NCBI RefSeq assembly: GCF_000403785.1
Contig: NZ_APHJ01000023.1
Span: 1-64,000, forward strand
Length of the DNA: 64,000 nucleotides
Reading direction: 5' to 3'
Source: Gillisia sp. CAL575
GTDB lineage: Bacteria > Bacteroidota > Bacteroidia > Flavobacteriales > Flavobacteriaceae
In this document: piece by piece, positions 54,442 to 63,259 of the stretch
Layout: every line of letters begins with the position of its first letter
Numbering within the stretch: position 1 is the first letter of the stretch
The notes under the pieces: generated by a model
Database searches by the model: none
Told to the model about the DNA's origin: nothing
Seen by the model: the letters and a program-made list of their open reading frames with translations, nothing else
Position numbers and translations under genes: made by a program

Positions 54442-55521
54442 TTGAAAATCCTTCAACTTATACACAAGATCCAAAATAGAGGAGCAGAAACCTTTACTTG
54501 TCAACTTTCTAACCATTTAATAAAACTAGGGCACGAAGTAAAGATCGTAGCGCTTTACAATGGCTCGGCTACATTACCATTCAAAGGTGAAATTGAAATT
54601 CTCAATAATACTAAAAGCAATAGATTTCTTGATTTAAAACATTGGAAAAAACTTGCTAACATTATTTCTAATTTTCAACCGGACTTAGTTCAAGCTAATG
54701 CTGGAGACACTCTTAAATATGCCGTTTTTTCTAAAAAAGTTTTCAAATGGAAACAACCCATAGTTTTTAGAAATGCAAGTGAAGTGGGACGCTACTTAAA
54801 ATCGCCTTTACAGAAAGGCTTAAATAAATTATTATACAAAAATGTTGATTGGGTAGTATCTGTATCTCAGGCATCTAGAAAAGATTTGATCTCTCATTTT
54901 CCGTTTTTAAATGGAAGAGTGGATGTTGTTGGGGTAGGATTAGATTCTTTTGAACTGCAAAGTCCTAAAGTTTTAAAACCAGTAGAAAAAAAACATATTA
55001 TTCACATAGGTGGATTTTCTTTTGAAAAAAACCATCAAGGTTTATTGGATATTTTTGAACTACTCTCCAAAGAAAGAAATGATATTCATTTACACCTAAT
55101 TGGTGATGGACCACTTAAGGCTGATGTAGAGTTGCTAGCTGCACAAAGGAATTTATTAGATAAGATAACTTTCTATGGATTTGTTAATGATCCATTATCT
55201 TATTTACAGTCAGGTGATATTTTAGTTTTGCCTAGTATAATAGAAGGTTTACCGGGGGTTATATTGGAGGCTATGCTCTGTAAAACACCAGTTGTAGCAT
55301 TTAATGTTGGAGGAATTTCTGAAGTTTTAAATACCGCTACAGGGAGTTTAATAATTCCTGGAGATAATACATCGTTTGTAAATGCAATTATAGAGACTTT
55401 AAAGCAGCCTAATTCAGATCAATTAGAAAAGGCCTATAGTCTGGTAACCACTGAGTTTATGAATGCTCAATTAGCGTTAAATTTCGTTAATTCTTATCAA
55501 AAACTTGTTCCCATTTTATAA
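54442..55521 (+). CDS. Glycosyltransferase family 4 protein (TTG start)
   Basis: The 359-residue GT-B protein starts at a TTG (54442), with 'KILQLIHKIQNRGAETFTCQL' at the N-terminus. The donor-binding part is 'IIHIGGFSFEKNHQGLLDIF' and 'PSIIEGLPGVILEAMLCKTPVVAFNVGG', with the family E-x7-E catalytic pattern. It is separated from the next GT4 gene by 46 bases and from the GNAT gene by 18 bases. Confidence 0.91.
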   Translation: MKILQLIHKIQNRGAETFTCQLSNHLIKLGHEVKIVALYNGSATLPFKGEIEILNNTKSNRFLDLKHWKKLANIISNFQPDLVQANAGDTLKYAVFSKKVFKWKQPIVFRNASEVGRYLKSPLQKGLNKLLYKNVDWVVSVSQASRKDLISHFPFLNGRVDVVGVGLDSFELQSPKVLKPVEKKHIIHIGGFSFEKNHQGLLDIFELLSKERNDIHLHLIGDGPLKADVELLAAQRNLLDKITFYGFVNDPLSYLQSGDILVLPSIIEGLPGVILEAMLCKTPVVAFNVGGISEVLNTATGSLIIPGDNTSFVNAIIETLKQPNSDQLEKAYSLVTTEFMNAQLALNFVNSYQKLVPIL

Positions 55522-55567
55522 TAAGGTATTTTTGCAGTTCAATCAAAATTAACCTTTCTAATCTTGT

Positions 55568-56683
55568 ATGCAAAAAATAAAAGTTCTTCATATAATAAAG
55601 TCATTAGGGAGAGGAGGAGCAGAAACCTTACTGCCGGAAACCCTTAAGCTACATAATAGCGAAAAATTTGAATTTCATTATATTTATTTTCTTCCATGGA
55701 AAGATCAAATGGTCGATGCTATAGAAGTACAAGGCGGAAAAGTTACCTGTTTGGCTGCTAGTAATAATTTAAAATTATTGCAACAATATCCGGCTGTGAT
55801 TAACTATTGTAAAAAACATGCTATAGACTTAATTCACTGCCATTTACCATGGTCTGGGTTTTTAGGAAGAATTGTTTATGCTAAAACCAAAATCCCTGTA
55901 ATTTATACGGAGCACAATATTCAGGAGCGTTATCATATTATTACTAAGCTTCTTAATAAATCCACTTTTAATAGTCAAAGCATTGCCTTAGGTGTTTCCA
56001 AAGATGTGTCCCGCTCTATTAAACAACATATAAAACCTAAAATCCCTATTCAGACATTATTGAACGGAGTTAACACAGATAAATTCACCAGAAATCCACT
56101 CAAAGCACAGAGTATACGTGATCAATACGGTATTCCTGAAGAAGCTGTTGTAATTGGTAACATTGCTGTTTTTAGAGAACAAAAATGTATTCCAGATTGG
56201 TTAAATGCTTTCAAAAAAATTAGTGATAAAAATAACAATACCTATGGTCTTTTAGTAGGAGCAGGGCCTTTAGAAACAGAAATAAAGACACTTGTAAAAG
56301 AGTTGAAACTTGAAAAGAATGTGATCCTTCCAGGTTTACAAACCGATACGGTTTCCTATTTTTCTGCAATGGATATTTTTATGATGAGTTCTGCATTTGA
56401 AGGATTACCCATAGCTTTATTAGAAGCAATGAGCATGCAATGTGCTGTTATTTCTACTAGAGCCGGAGGTGTAGTAGAAGTTGTGAGAGATTCCAAAGAC
56501 GGATTATTGTGCGATGTTGGCGATACTAAAAATATGGCTGATTTAGCTGTAGGTCTTTTAAATGATAAAGATAAAAGAGTTGCCTTTCAAAATGCAGCTC
56601 GTGCCAGAGTAGTGGATTCATTTAGTTTGACGAATATGGTTTCCGAACTTGAGAAGGTATATACTAAATGTAATGAAGTATGA
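55568..56683 (+). CDS. Glycosyltransferase family 4 protein
   Basis: The 371-residue GT-B enzyme has 'VLHIIKSLGRGGAETLLPE' at the N-terminus, 'YTEHNIQERYHI', and 'FMMSSAFEGLPIALLEAMSMQCAVIST' in the C-terminal domain. It resembles GT4 enzymes of capsule loci. Its stop overlaps the start of the GNAT gene as ATGA, so they are translationally coupled. Confidence 0.92.
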   Translation: MQKIKVLHIIKSLGRGGAETLLPETLKLHNSEKFEFHYIYFLPWKDQMVDAIEVQGGKVTCLAASNNLKLLQQYPAVINYCKKHAIDLIHCHLPWSGFLGRIVYAKTKIPVIYTEHNIQERYHIITKLLNKSTFNSQSIALGVSKDVSRSIKQHIKPKIPIQTLLNGVNTDKFTRNPLKAQSIRDQYGIPEEAVVIGNIAVFREQKCIPDWLNAFKKISDKNNNTYGLLVGAGPLETEIKTLVKELKLEKNVILPGLQTDTVSYFSAMDIFMMSSAFEGLPIALLEAMSMQCAVISTRAGGVVEVVRDSKDGLLCDVGDTKNMADLAVGLLNDKDKRVAFQNAARARVVDSFSLTNMVSELEKVYTKCNEV

Positions 56684-57627
56684 TATTAAGGGAAGCTAAT
56701 ATCGAGGATATTCCTGAAATAGTGAAAGTGCTTAAACTAAGTTTGGGAGAGCAAGATTTACCGCTATCTGAATCTATTTGGAATTTCAAGCATAAGGAAA
56801 ATCCTTTTGGTAAATCTTTGGTCTTTGTAGCGGAAGAAGATAATAATATTGTTGGAGTTAGAGCTTTTATGAGATGGGAATGGAAAGTGGGAGATAAAAT
56901 CTATCAAACTTTTAGAGCAGTTGATACGGCAACCCATCCATCACATCAAGGGAAGGGCATTTTTAAGAAACTGACTCTTAAAGCGGTTGAAGTTGCTAAA
57001 GAAAATGGAGATAAGTTCATCTTTAATACCCCTAATGATCAGAGTAGGCCGGGCTATTTGAAAATGGGATGGCAACAAGTAGACAAATTGAAGGTTGCCT
57101 TAAGGCCTGCGTACCATTCATTTTGGAAGTTTATAGACGGAACAGCTACGGAATATTCTACAAACATTCAATGCAGTCTAATGCAGATCGATCAATTGTG
57201 TAATGATTGGAATGATAAATTTGTAAATCGTAAAACTTTAATAACTCCAAAATCCGCAAAATTTCTCTCTTGGAGATATGAGAAAAATCCGCTTCAGAAA
57301 TATGAGATATATGCAAAAAACGGACTTTATCTCGCGGCATATATTAAAATAAGGAAAGGATTAAAAGAACTTAGAATTTCAGAGTGTATTTATAATGGAA
57401 ACTCCAAATCTGAAATCACTAGAATAGTTAAATCTTTTTCAATTAAATTTGGAGCTCATTTTATTTCCTATTCTCCAGAACTTTTGGAATTAAAATGGAA
57501 TTTAGTTAGTTCCAATATTGGTCCGATATTAACTTTGAAAGACCTTAATTTGGATGAAGAGGAAAAATTGCAGTTTGAAGAAATTCATAATTGGGGTTAT
57601 TCTTTGGGTGATCTAGAATTGTTTTAA
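56680..57627 (+). CDS. GNAT-family acyltransferase, copy 2
   Basis: A 315-residue paralogue of the gene at 53542: 'FKHKENPFGKSLVFVAEEDNNIVGVRAFMR', 'DTATHPSHQGKGIFKKLTLKAVE', and 'NTPNDQSRPGYLKMGW' align. It overlaps the upstream GT4 gene by 4 bases and is followed 1 base later by the Wzy-like protein. Same inferred role as copy 1: transfer of an acyl group, possibly not acetyl, to an amino sugar of the repeat unit. Confidence 0.87.
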   Translation: MILREANIEDIPEIVKVLKLSLGEQDLPLSESIWNFKHKENPFGKSLVFVAEEDNNIVGVRAFMRWEWKVGDKIYQTFRAVDTATHPSHQGKGIFKKLTLKAVEVAKENGDKFIFNTPNDQSRPGYLKMGWQQVDKLKVALRPAYHSFWKFIDGTATEYSTNIQCSLMQIDQLCNDWNDKFVNRKTLITPKSAKFLSWRYEKNPLQKYEIYAKNGLYLAAYIKIRKGLKELRISECIYNGNSKSEITRIVKSFSIKFGAHFISYSPELLELKWNLVSSNIGPILTLKDLNLDEEEKLQFEEIHNWGYSLGDLELF

Positions 57628-57628
57628 G

Positions 57629-58849
57629 ATGTTAGGAGTATTATTTTTAATCATTTTATTTTTTGGACTGAATCAAATATTTTATTCAGTCTTTCAAAAA
57701 AGACATGCCTTTTTTGATAAGAAAAAAATGACATTATTATACCTTTATCATTTGGTTTTTTATGGGGTATATACTTGGTATGCTTATAATAATCCTTCAG
57801 ATTCCAAGAATTATTTTAATGAGTTAGAGGTGCATACAGGTAGCTGGTTCGACCTATGGGGGACAGATACCACCTTTATTAATTTTTTATCGTATCCGTT
57901 CCATCAACTTGGATTTAATTATGACATGCTTATGGTTACATTCGCGTGGTTTGGATATTTAGGCTTTCTCTATGCTTATTTATTCATAAGAGAGAAAATT
58001 CCAATTAAAATTACAGTTTTTAAGAAGTTAGATTTACTCACCTTAATTTTATTTTTTCCTAATATGCATTTTTGGACCGCTTCTTTAGGAAAAGGTTCTG
58101 CTATTTTTCTGGGCTTAATGATGTTTACCTATGCCATTATTGCTCCAAAGGCTAGGTTGCGATTATTAATATTCTCTTCCGCAGTTATTTTTTATATTAG
58201 ACCTCACGTATTTATGTTTGTTGCAATTGGGGCAATTTTGGGAAATATGAGTGGGAAGGAGAAAATCCCTTTGTGGCAGAAATTTATGGTTTTCGTTGTA
58301 ATGATAGGGGCATTAGTATTATTGCAAGATCAAATATTGGGTGTAATGAATTTACAGAATTCAGATAACATTTTAGAAGATTTTGAAGAGGCAGCTGAGA
58401 AAAATTCGGAAGATTTAAGTAAGGCAGGCTCTGGTGTAGATATGTCAGCTTATCCTTTACCCTTAAAACTATTTACATTTTGGTTTAGACCCTTATTTTT
58501 TGATGCTCCAAATATATTGGGTCTAATAACATCTGTGGAAAATCTCTTATATCTCCTATTGTTCTTTAAGATATGTAAAAAGGATTTTATAAAATTCATT
58601 AGAAAATCACCTGCATTGGTAAAGATGAGTTTGGTGATATTTTTTACGGCTTCCTTTGCCATGACCTTCGTAATGTCCAATTTAGGAATCATTATGCGAC
58701 AGAAGACAATGGTTATGTATTTTCTGTTCTTCGTGATTTATTATTATTTAGCAGAGAAAAAATATTTTAAGATTTTAGAACTAAAAAAACGAAAGGAAAA
58801 ACTAAGAGCTTCTATAAGTATAAATGAAAATCCTCTTGGTAATTTATAA
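57629..58849 (+). CDS. Wzy-like polytopic membrane protein, copy 1 (candidate polymerase)
   Basis: The 406-residue protein is largely hydrophobic, with 9-11 predicted membrane segments and a larger soluble loop around residues 245-285 ('GVMNLQNSDNILEDFEEA'). No enzyme motif is recognised, which is normal for O-antigen/capsule polymerases. A paralogue with the same 'LILFFPNMHFWTASLGKG', 'FYIRPH' and 'FWFRPLFFDAPNILG' segments is at 62015. Context (flippase, GTs) favours Wzy, but the family is not named with confidence. Confidence 0.75.
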   Translation: MLGVLFLIILFFGLNQIFYSVFQKRHAFFDKKKMTLLYLYHLVFYGVYTWYAYNNPSDSKNYFNELEVHTGSWFDLWGTDTTFINFLSYPFHQLGFNYDMLMVTFAWFGYLGFLYAYLFIREKIPIKITVFKKLDLLTLILFFPNMHFWTASLGKGSAIFLGLMMFTYAIIAPKARLRLLIFSSAVIFYIRPHVFMFVAIGAILGNMSGKEKIPLWQKFMVFVVMIGALVLLQDQILGVMNLQNSDNILEDFEEAAEKNSEDLSKAGSGVDMSAYPLPLKLFTFWFRPLFFDAPNILGLITSVENLLYLLLFFKICKKDFIKFIRKSPALVKMSLVIFFTASFAMTFVMSNLGIIMRQKTMVMYFLFFVIYYYLAEKKYFKILELKKRKEKLRASISINENPLGNL

Positions 58850-58858
58850 TTGAAAATT

Positions 58859-59824
58859 ATGTCTAAAAAAGGCTGCTTAGTTATCTCATTAGATTTCGAA
58901 TTAATTTGGGGTGTATTTGATACTGTTGAAATTAAGGATAAAACTGAATATTTTTTAAATACTAGAAAAGTAATTCCAGAAATTTTGGAGTTATTTAAAA
59001 GGTCTTCAATTCATGCTACGTGGGCAAGTGTTGGAATGCTCTTTAATAATAACTGGACAGAATGGAATTGTCATAGATCTAAGCAAGAACCAAGATATGC
59101 CAATTCTAAACTCTCATCGTATTTATATGGAGAGAGTATTCAAAAATTTGATTTTAGAGATATTTGTTTTGCTCCAGAATTAATAAAAGAAATTTACGAG
59201 ACTAATGGACAGGAAATGGCTACACATACCTATTCTCATTACTATTGTTTAGAACAAGGGCAAGGAAAAGAATCATTTCGACAGGATTTGGTACAAGCAA
59301 TCGCAGTGGCATCTAAAATTGGAATCGAACTAAAATCTTTGGTCTTTCCTAGAAATCAAATCAAACAGGAATATTTAAAAGTTTGTGAATCATTGGGGAT
59401 TCAAAATGTGCGGTCTAATCCGGATAACTGGTATTGGAAAGATACTAGTGCGAGCGGACTAAGCTCTAAAATAGCTAGAACAGCCGATGCTTATGTCAAT
59501 TTAGGTAAGAAGTCATATCCGTTCTCAGATCTTAAAGCGAAAAAAGGTTTTCCTCTAGAACAGAAGGCAAGTAGGTTTTTAAGACCAGTTGAAGGAAATT
59601 CTTCTTTGCGTAAGCTTAAATTGAAAAGAATTAAGAGCGAAATGACAACTGCGGCAAAAAATGCTGAGGTTTATCATTTGTGGTGGCATCCACATAACTT
59701 TGGAGACCAGCCAGAAGAAAGTTTATTAGATCTATCTGAAATTATAAAACATTTTGAATTCTTAAGAACTAAATATGGGTTTCAGTCTTTCAATATGATG
59801 GAATTAGGCAACAAGGTTATTTAA
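58859..59824 (+). CDS. Polysaccharide deacetylase family protein, copy 2
   Basis: I chose the ATG at 58859 (MSKKGCLVISLDFE) instead of a TTG at 58850. The 321-residue protein has 'ISLDFELIWGVFD' (catalytic Asp strand), 'ATWASVGMLF', the metal site 'MATHTYSHYYC', and the 'YHLWWHPHNFGDQ' C-terminal His motif, as in the CE4-related family found in O-antigen and capsule loci. It lies 9 bases after the Wzy-like gene. Together with the GNAT gene upstream it repeats the deacetylase/acyltransferase pairing seen at 52694-54423. Confidence 0.87.
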   Translation: MSKKGCLVISLDFELIWGVFDTVEIKDKTEYFLNTRKVIPEILELFKRSSIHATWASVGMLFNNNWTEWNCHRSKQEPRYANSKLSSYLYGESIQKFDFRDICFAPELIKEIYETNGQEMATHTYSHYYCLEQGQGKESFRQDLVQAIAVASKIGIELKSLVFPRNQIKQEYLKVCESLGIQNVRSNPDNWYWKDTSASGLSSKIARTADAYVNLGKKSYPFSDLKAKKGFPLEQKASRFLRPVEGNSSLRKLKLKRIKSEMTTAAKNAEVYHLWWHPHNFGDQPEESLLDLSEIIKHFEFLRTKYGFQSFNMMELGNKVI

Positions 59825-59830
59825 CTCAAA

Positions 59831-59864
59831 TTGAATAACTAAATAACAACTTTAATTATCTTTG
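59831..59864 (+). promoter_or_regulatory. Promoter for the asparagine synthetase-like gene
   Basis: TATCTTTG at 59857-59864 matches TAnnTTTG; TTG at 59831-59833 is 23 bases upstream, at the outer end of the accepted spacing. The start codon is 20 bases downstream. Confidence 0.65.
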
Positions 59865-59883
59865 CAAGCTTAAAATATTTTAT

Positions 59884-61788
59884 ATGTGCGGAATTAACGG
59901 AGTCTTATTCCAAGGGAAACATGAACCTGAAGCTATAGGCAAGGTGTTGTCTAAAATGAATATGGAGATAATCCATAGGGGACCAGATCAGGATGGTTTT
60001 TTTGTGAAAGATGATGATCAGTATGCTGTAGGTTTTGCCATGAGGAGATTGTCTATTATAGATCTCAGCACAGGGAAACAACCTATGTTTTCTGAAGATG
60101 GAAATATATGTATTGTGTTTAATGGAGAGATATATAATTATCTTAAACTTAAAGATCTACTGCAAAAGAAGGGTGCAAAGTTTTACACAACATCGGATAC
60201 AGAAGTTATCCTCCGTCTCTATGAAAATTTTGGCTCAAAAGCTTTTGCTATGCTCGATGGTATGTTTGCATTTAGTATATATGATAGTAATCTAAATAAG
60301 ATCTTAATAGCTAGAGACTATTTTGGTGAAAAACCTCTTTATTATACCAAAAATAACGGAAATCTTATTTGGGGTTCAGAGCTTAAATCTATAATTTCCG
60401 TAATAGGGCAAAAGCCAGAGATCTCTAAACAAGGTTTGAATTTATATTTTCAGCTTACTTATATTCCTGCTCCTTACACAATATATAGTGATATTAATAA
60501 ACTGGAAGCTAATCACTATATGGAGATTAATTGTAATGATCAATCTTACAATATTGTAGAAATAGAACAAAACTTTAAAAAGGAAGTTGATCCTAATATC
60601 TCCTTTGAAAAAGCAAAAGAATTAACACATACTCTTATTAATAATAGCGTTTCATCTAGATCTATAGCAGATGTACCATTGGGCACATTTTTGTCTGGTG
60701 GAGTAGATTCTTCTATAGTTTCTTTAGCGTTATCAAAACAGACTAATACCAAGATAGATACCTTCTCTGTAGGTTTTGAGAAGAAGTCTTTTGACGAATC
60801 TGACAAGGCTAGGACAGTTGCGAAATTAATAAATAGTAATCATCATGAATTTATAGTTTCTGTAGATGATCTTAAAAGTAATATAGATGATATTCTGCTA
60901 AATTTTGATGAGCCTTTTGCAGATTCTTCATCTTTACCAACATATCTAGTAGCACATAAGACTAGACAACATGTTAAGGTAGCTCTAACTGGTGACGGTG
61001 GCGATGAAGTTTTTGGTGGTTATAATAAGTATTACATGGGTAAATTAAATGCGAAATACGCTTCAATTATACCTCGTGGTGCACACGCTACCTTAAAAAG
61101 CCTTTTAAATCCAGTTTTATCAACGAAAGACGATAAGCGCGGAAAACGATTTAAGGTTAAAAAGCTGTTGAATGCAATTAATTATGAAGATGAATTCTAT
61201 TATAACATTATTTCATTAGCATATCAAAATAGTGAAGTGGCTGCAATCCTGAAAAAGGAGGCTTATTTAAATGACTCCCTACAATACTTCAAAAATAAAA
61301 TAGGGAAGAACAACAATACATTAACCGATTTCAGAAATATTGATAAAATTATAAGTTTGGAAGGTGATATGTTGGTGAAAGTTGACAGAACCAGTATGCT
61401 TACTTCTTTAGAAAGTCGTGCTCCATTTTTAAATAAAGAAATTTGGAATTTTACTTCTCAACTTCCCGAAGATTATTTAATGAAGGGTTGGAATAAAAAA
61501 TATCTTTTAAAAGATTCGTTTAAACAATATTTTCCCGATCAGTTTCTCGACAAGTCCAAGAAAGGTTTCGGTGTTCCCGTAGGCGATTGGTTACGTGGAT
61601 ATCTTTCTGAAGAATTAAGATCTTACATAGAGAAAGAATTTTTAATAAAACAAGATCTATTTAATATAGAAGAAATTACAGAAATTGTAGAAAAGCATCT
61701 ATCAGGAAAAGAGGATAACACCTTCAAGGTTTGGACATTCTTTTGTTTTCAAAAATGGTATAAACAAACCTACGAAGCTATTTCGTAG
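59884..61788 (+). CDS. asnB: Asparagine synthase (glutamine-hydrolysing)-type amidotransferase
   Basis: The 634-residue protein has an N-terminal class II glutaminase ('MCGINGVLF' with nucleophile Cys2, 'IIHRGPDQDG', 'GEIYNYLKLK') and a C-terminal synthetase with the PP-loop 'LSGGVDSSIVSLAL' (residue ~275) and 'TGDGGDEVFGGYNKYY'. It converts aspartate to asparagine or, in O-antigen and capsule loci, amidates uronic acid carboxyls of sugars (as WbpS-type). Here it sits in a locus predicted to make uronic acids, which favours sugar amidation. It has its own promoter and a terminator. Confidence 0.9.
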   Translation: MCGINGVLFQGKHEPEAIGKVLSKMNMEIIHRGPDQDGFFVKDDDQYAVGFAMRRLSIIDLSTGKQPMFSEDGNICIVFNGEIYNYLKLKDLLQKKGAKFYTTSDTEVILRLYENFGSKAFAMLDGMFAFSIYDSNLNKILIARDYFGEKPLYYTKNNGNLIWGSELKSIISVIGQKPEISKQGLNLYFQLTYIPAPYTIYSDINKLEANHYMEINCNDQSYNIVEIEQNFKKEVDPNISFEKAKELTHTLINNSVSSRSIADVPLGTFLSGGVDSSIVSLALSKQTNTKIDTFSVGFEKKSFDESDKARTVAKLINSNHHEFIVSVDDLKSNIDDILLNFDEPFADSSSLPTYLVAHKTRQHVKVALTGDGGDEVFGGYNKYYMGKLNAKYASIIPRGAHATLKSLLNPVLSTKDDKRGKRFKVKKLLNAINYEDEFYYNIISLAYQNSEVAAILKKEAYLNDSLQYFKNKIGKNNNTLTDFRNIDKIISLEGDMLVKVDRTSMLTSLESRAPFLNKEIWNFTSQLPEDYLMKGWNKKYLLKDSFKQYFPDQFLDKSKKGFGVPVGDWLRGYLSEELRSYIEKEFLIKQDLFNIEEITEIVEKHLSGKEDNTFKVWTFFCFQKWYKQTYEAIS

Positions 61789-62014
61789 CTTATAAAATGC
61801 TTAATAATATGTAAAAAATCTACACTAATATGTAGATTTTTATTTTATAACTAGCCTAAATGTAGATCTTTTTGGACGTTAAATCTCGAAATATTATTTC
61901 ACTGTTAGCGTAATTGCTTGTTTAATAAGAGGCAACAATATAATCAAGGCATCAAATCATATTTATATAAAGTTTGGCTATGATGTTGCATATCCCTTTG
62001 CTCAATTTTAAATT
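61789..62014. other. Intergenic interval between the asnB-like gene and the second Wzy-like gene
   Basis: It contains the hairpin terminator at 61814-61846 and otherwise AT-rich DNA with no ORF. No exact TAnnTTTG box was found before the gene at 62015. Confidence 0.5.
61814..61846 (+). terminator. Rho-independent terminator
   Basis: An 11-bp stem with AAAATCTACA/TGTAGATTTT and a 6-base loop, followed by TTTATTTT, 26 bases after the asnB stop. Confidence 0.75.
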
Positions 62015-63259
62015 ATGCAATTGGATACCGCACTTATATTGGATATTTTAGGGGCACTTTTTATAATTCCTTTTTTATATCTAGTTACTCAATTAATTTT
62101 TAATTCTCTTCAGAAAAAACATGATTTCTTTAATAGGAGATTATTGAATAAGTTATTTTATTATCACATGTTCTTTGGCGCTGTATATTATGTATATGCT
62201 TCTTTTCATCCATCAGATTCTCACAAATATTTTATATGGCCTCAAAATATTAATAAAAGTTGGTTAGACTTTTTAGGAACAGAAACCACCTTTGTGAATT
62301 TTATATCCTATCCATTTATAAATGGTTTAGGCTTTAGCTATGAAATGATGATGATTTTATATACATGGTTTGGGTTTCTTGGGTTTGTTTATGCATATCT
62401 TTTTTTTAAAGAGAATATTTCTTTGGAGATAAAAGTTTTCAAACATATTGACTTACTTACTTTAATTCTTTTTTTACCTAATATGCATTTTTGGACAGCT
62501 TCCATGGGAAAAGGAGCTATTATGTTTTTGGGTCTAATGCTTTTTGCCTTTTCTATTAAAAATCCCAAATCAAGAATTTTTGGATTGATAATTGGTTCCT
62601 TATTGGTATTCTACATTAGACCGCATATTTTCTTGCTGCTTACGGTTGGTGGTTTGGGTGGGTTTCTATTAGGTAAGGATAGTATCTCATGGAAGAAAAA
62701 AGGTTTTATTGGTTTATCAATAATAGCAGGGCTATTTTTAGTTCATGAGCAAATTTTGGCTGTTGTTCACTTAAACAATTCAAAAGATCTTTTAGGAGAT
62801 TTTTTGAAATTTACTACGGCGAGATCAAATGATCTAGATAATGCTGGTTCCGGTGTTAATATGGCAGGTTATTCTTTACCAGAGAAATTCTTCACTTTTT
62901 GGTTCAGACCTTTATTTTTTGATGCTCCAGGTATTTTGGGAATTATTATCTCTGCAGAGAATTTGATTTACCTCTTGCTTTCTTTAAAAATTATTAAACT
63001 TGATTTTTTGAAATTTTTAAAAAATGCACCTATCAATGTAAGAATGAGTCTTTTGTTGTTTTTAATAACATCATTTGCAATGACTTTTGTAATGTCTAAC
63101 TTGGGTATCATCATTAGACAAAAATCTATGGTCATGTATTTTCTGTTTTTTGTTATCTATTACTATCTTGCTCACGAAAAAACATTGTTGGATAAATTAA
63201 ATTTAACAAACATAAATACGCCAAAATTAGAGATGCAGCGTAAAACTACATATGGATAA
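62015..63259 (+). CDS. Wzy-like polytopic membrane protein, copy 2 (candidate polymerase)
   Basis: The 414-residue protein has about 10 predicted membrane segments and is a paralogue of the gene at 57629; shared segments include 'LILFLPNMHFWTASMGKG', 'FYIRPHIF', 'AGSGVNMAGYSLPEKFFTFW' and 'FVMSNLGIIIRQKSMVMYF'. It overlaps the following nonulosonic acid synthase gene by 8 bases. Two paralogues in one locus suggest two polymers or two linkages, or one non-functional copy; the sequence alone does not decide. Confidence 0.75.
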   Translation: MQLDTALILDILGALFIIPFLYLVTQLIFNSLQKKHDFFNRRLLNKLFYYHMFFGAVYYVYASFHPSDSHKYFIWPQNINKSWLDFLGTETTFVNFISYPFINGLGFSYEMMMILYTWFGFLGFVYAYLFFKENISLEIKVFKHIDLLTLILFLPNMHFWTASMGKGAIMFLGLMLFAFSIKNPKSRIFGLIIGSLLVFYIRPHIFLLLTVGGLGGFLLGKDSISWKKKGFIGLSIIAGLFLVHEQILAVVHLNNSKDLLGDFLKFTTARSNDLDNAGSGVNMAGYSLPEKFFTFWFRPLFFDAPGILGIIISAENLIYLLLSLKIIKLDFLKFLKNAPINVRMSLLLFLITSFAMTFVMSNLGIIIRQKSMVMYFLFFVIYYYLAHEKTLLDKLNLTNINTPKLEMQRKTTYG

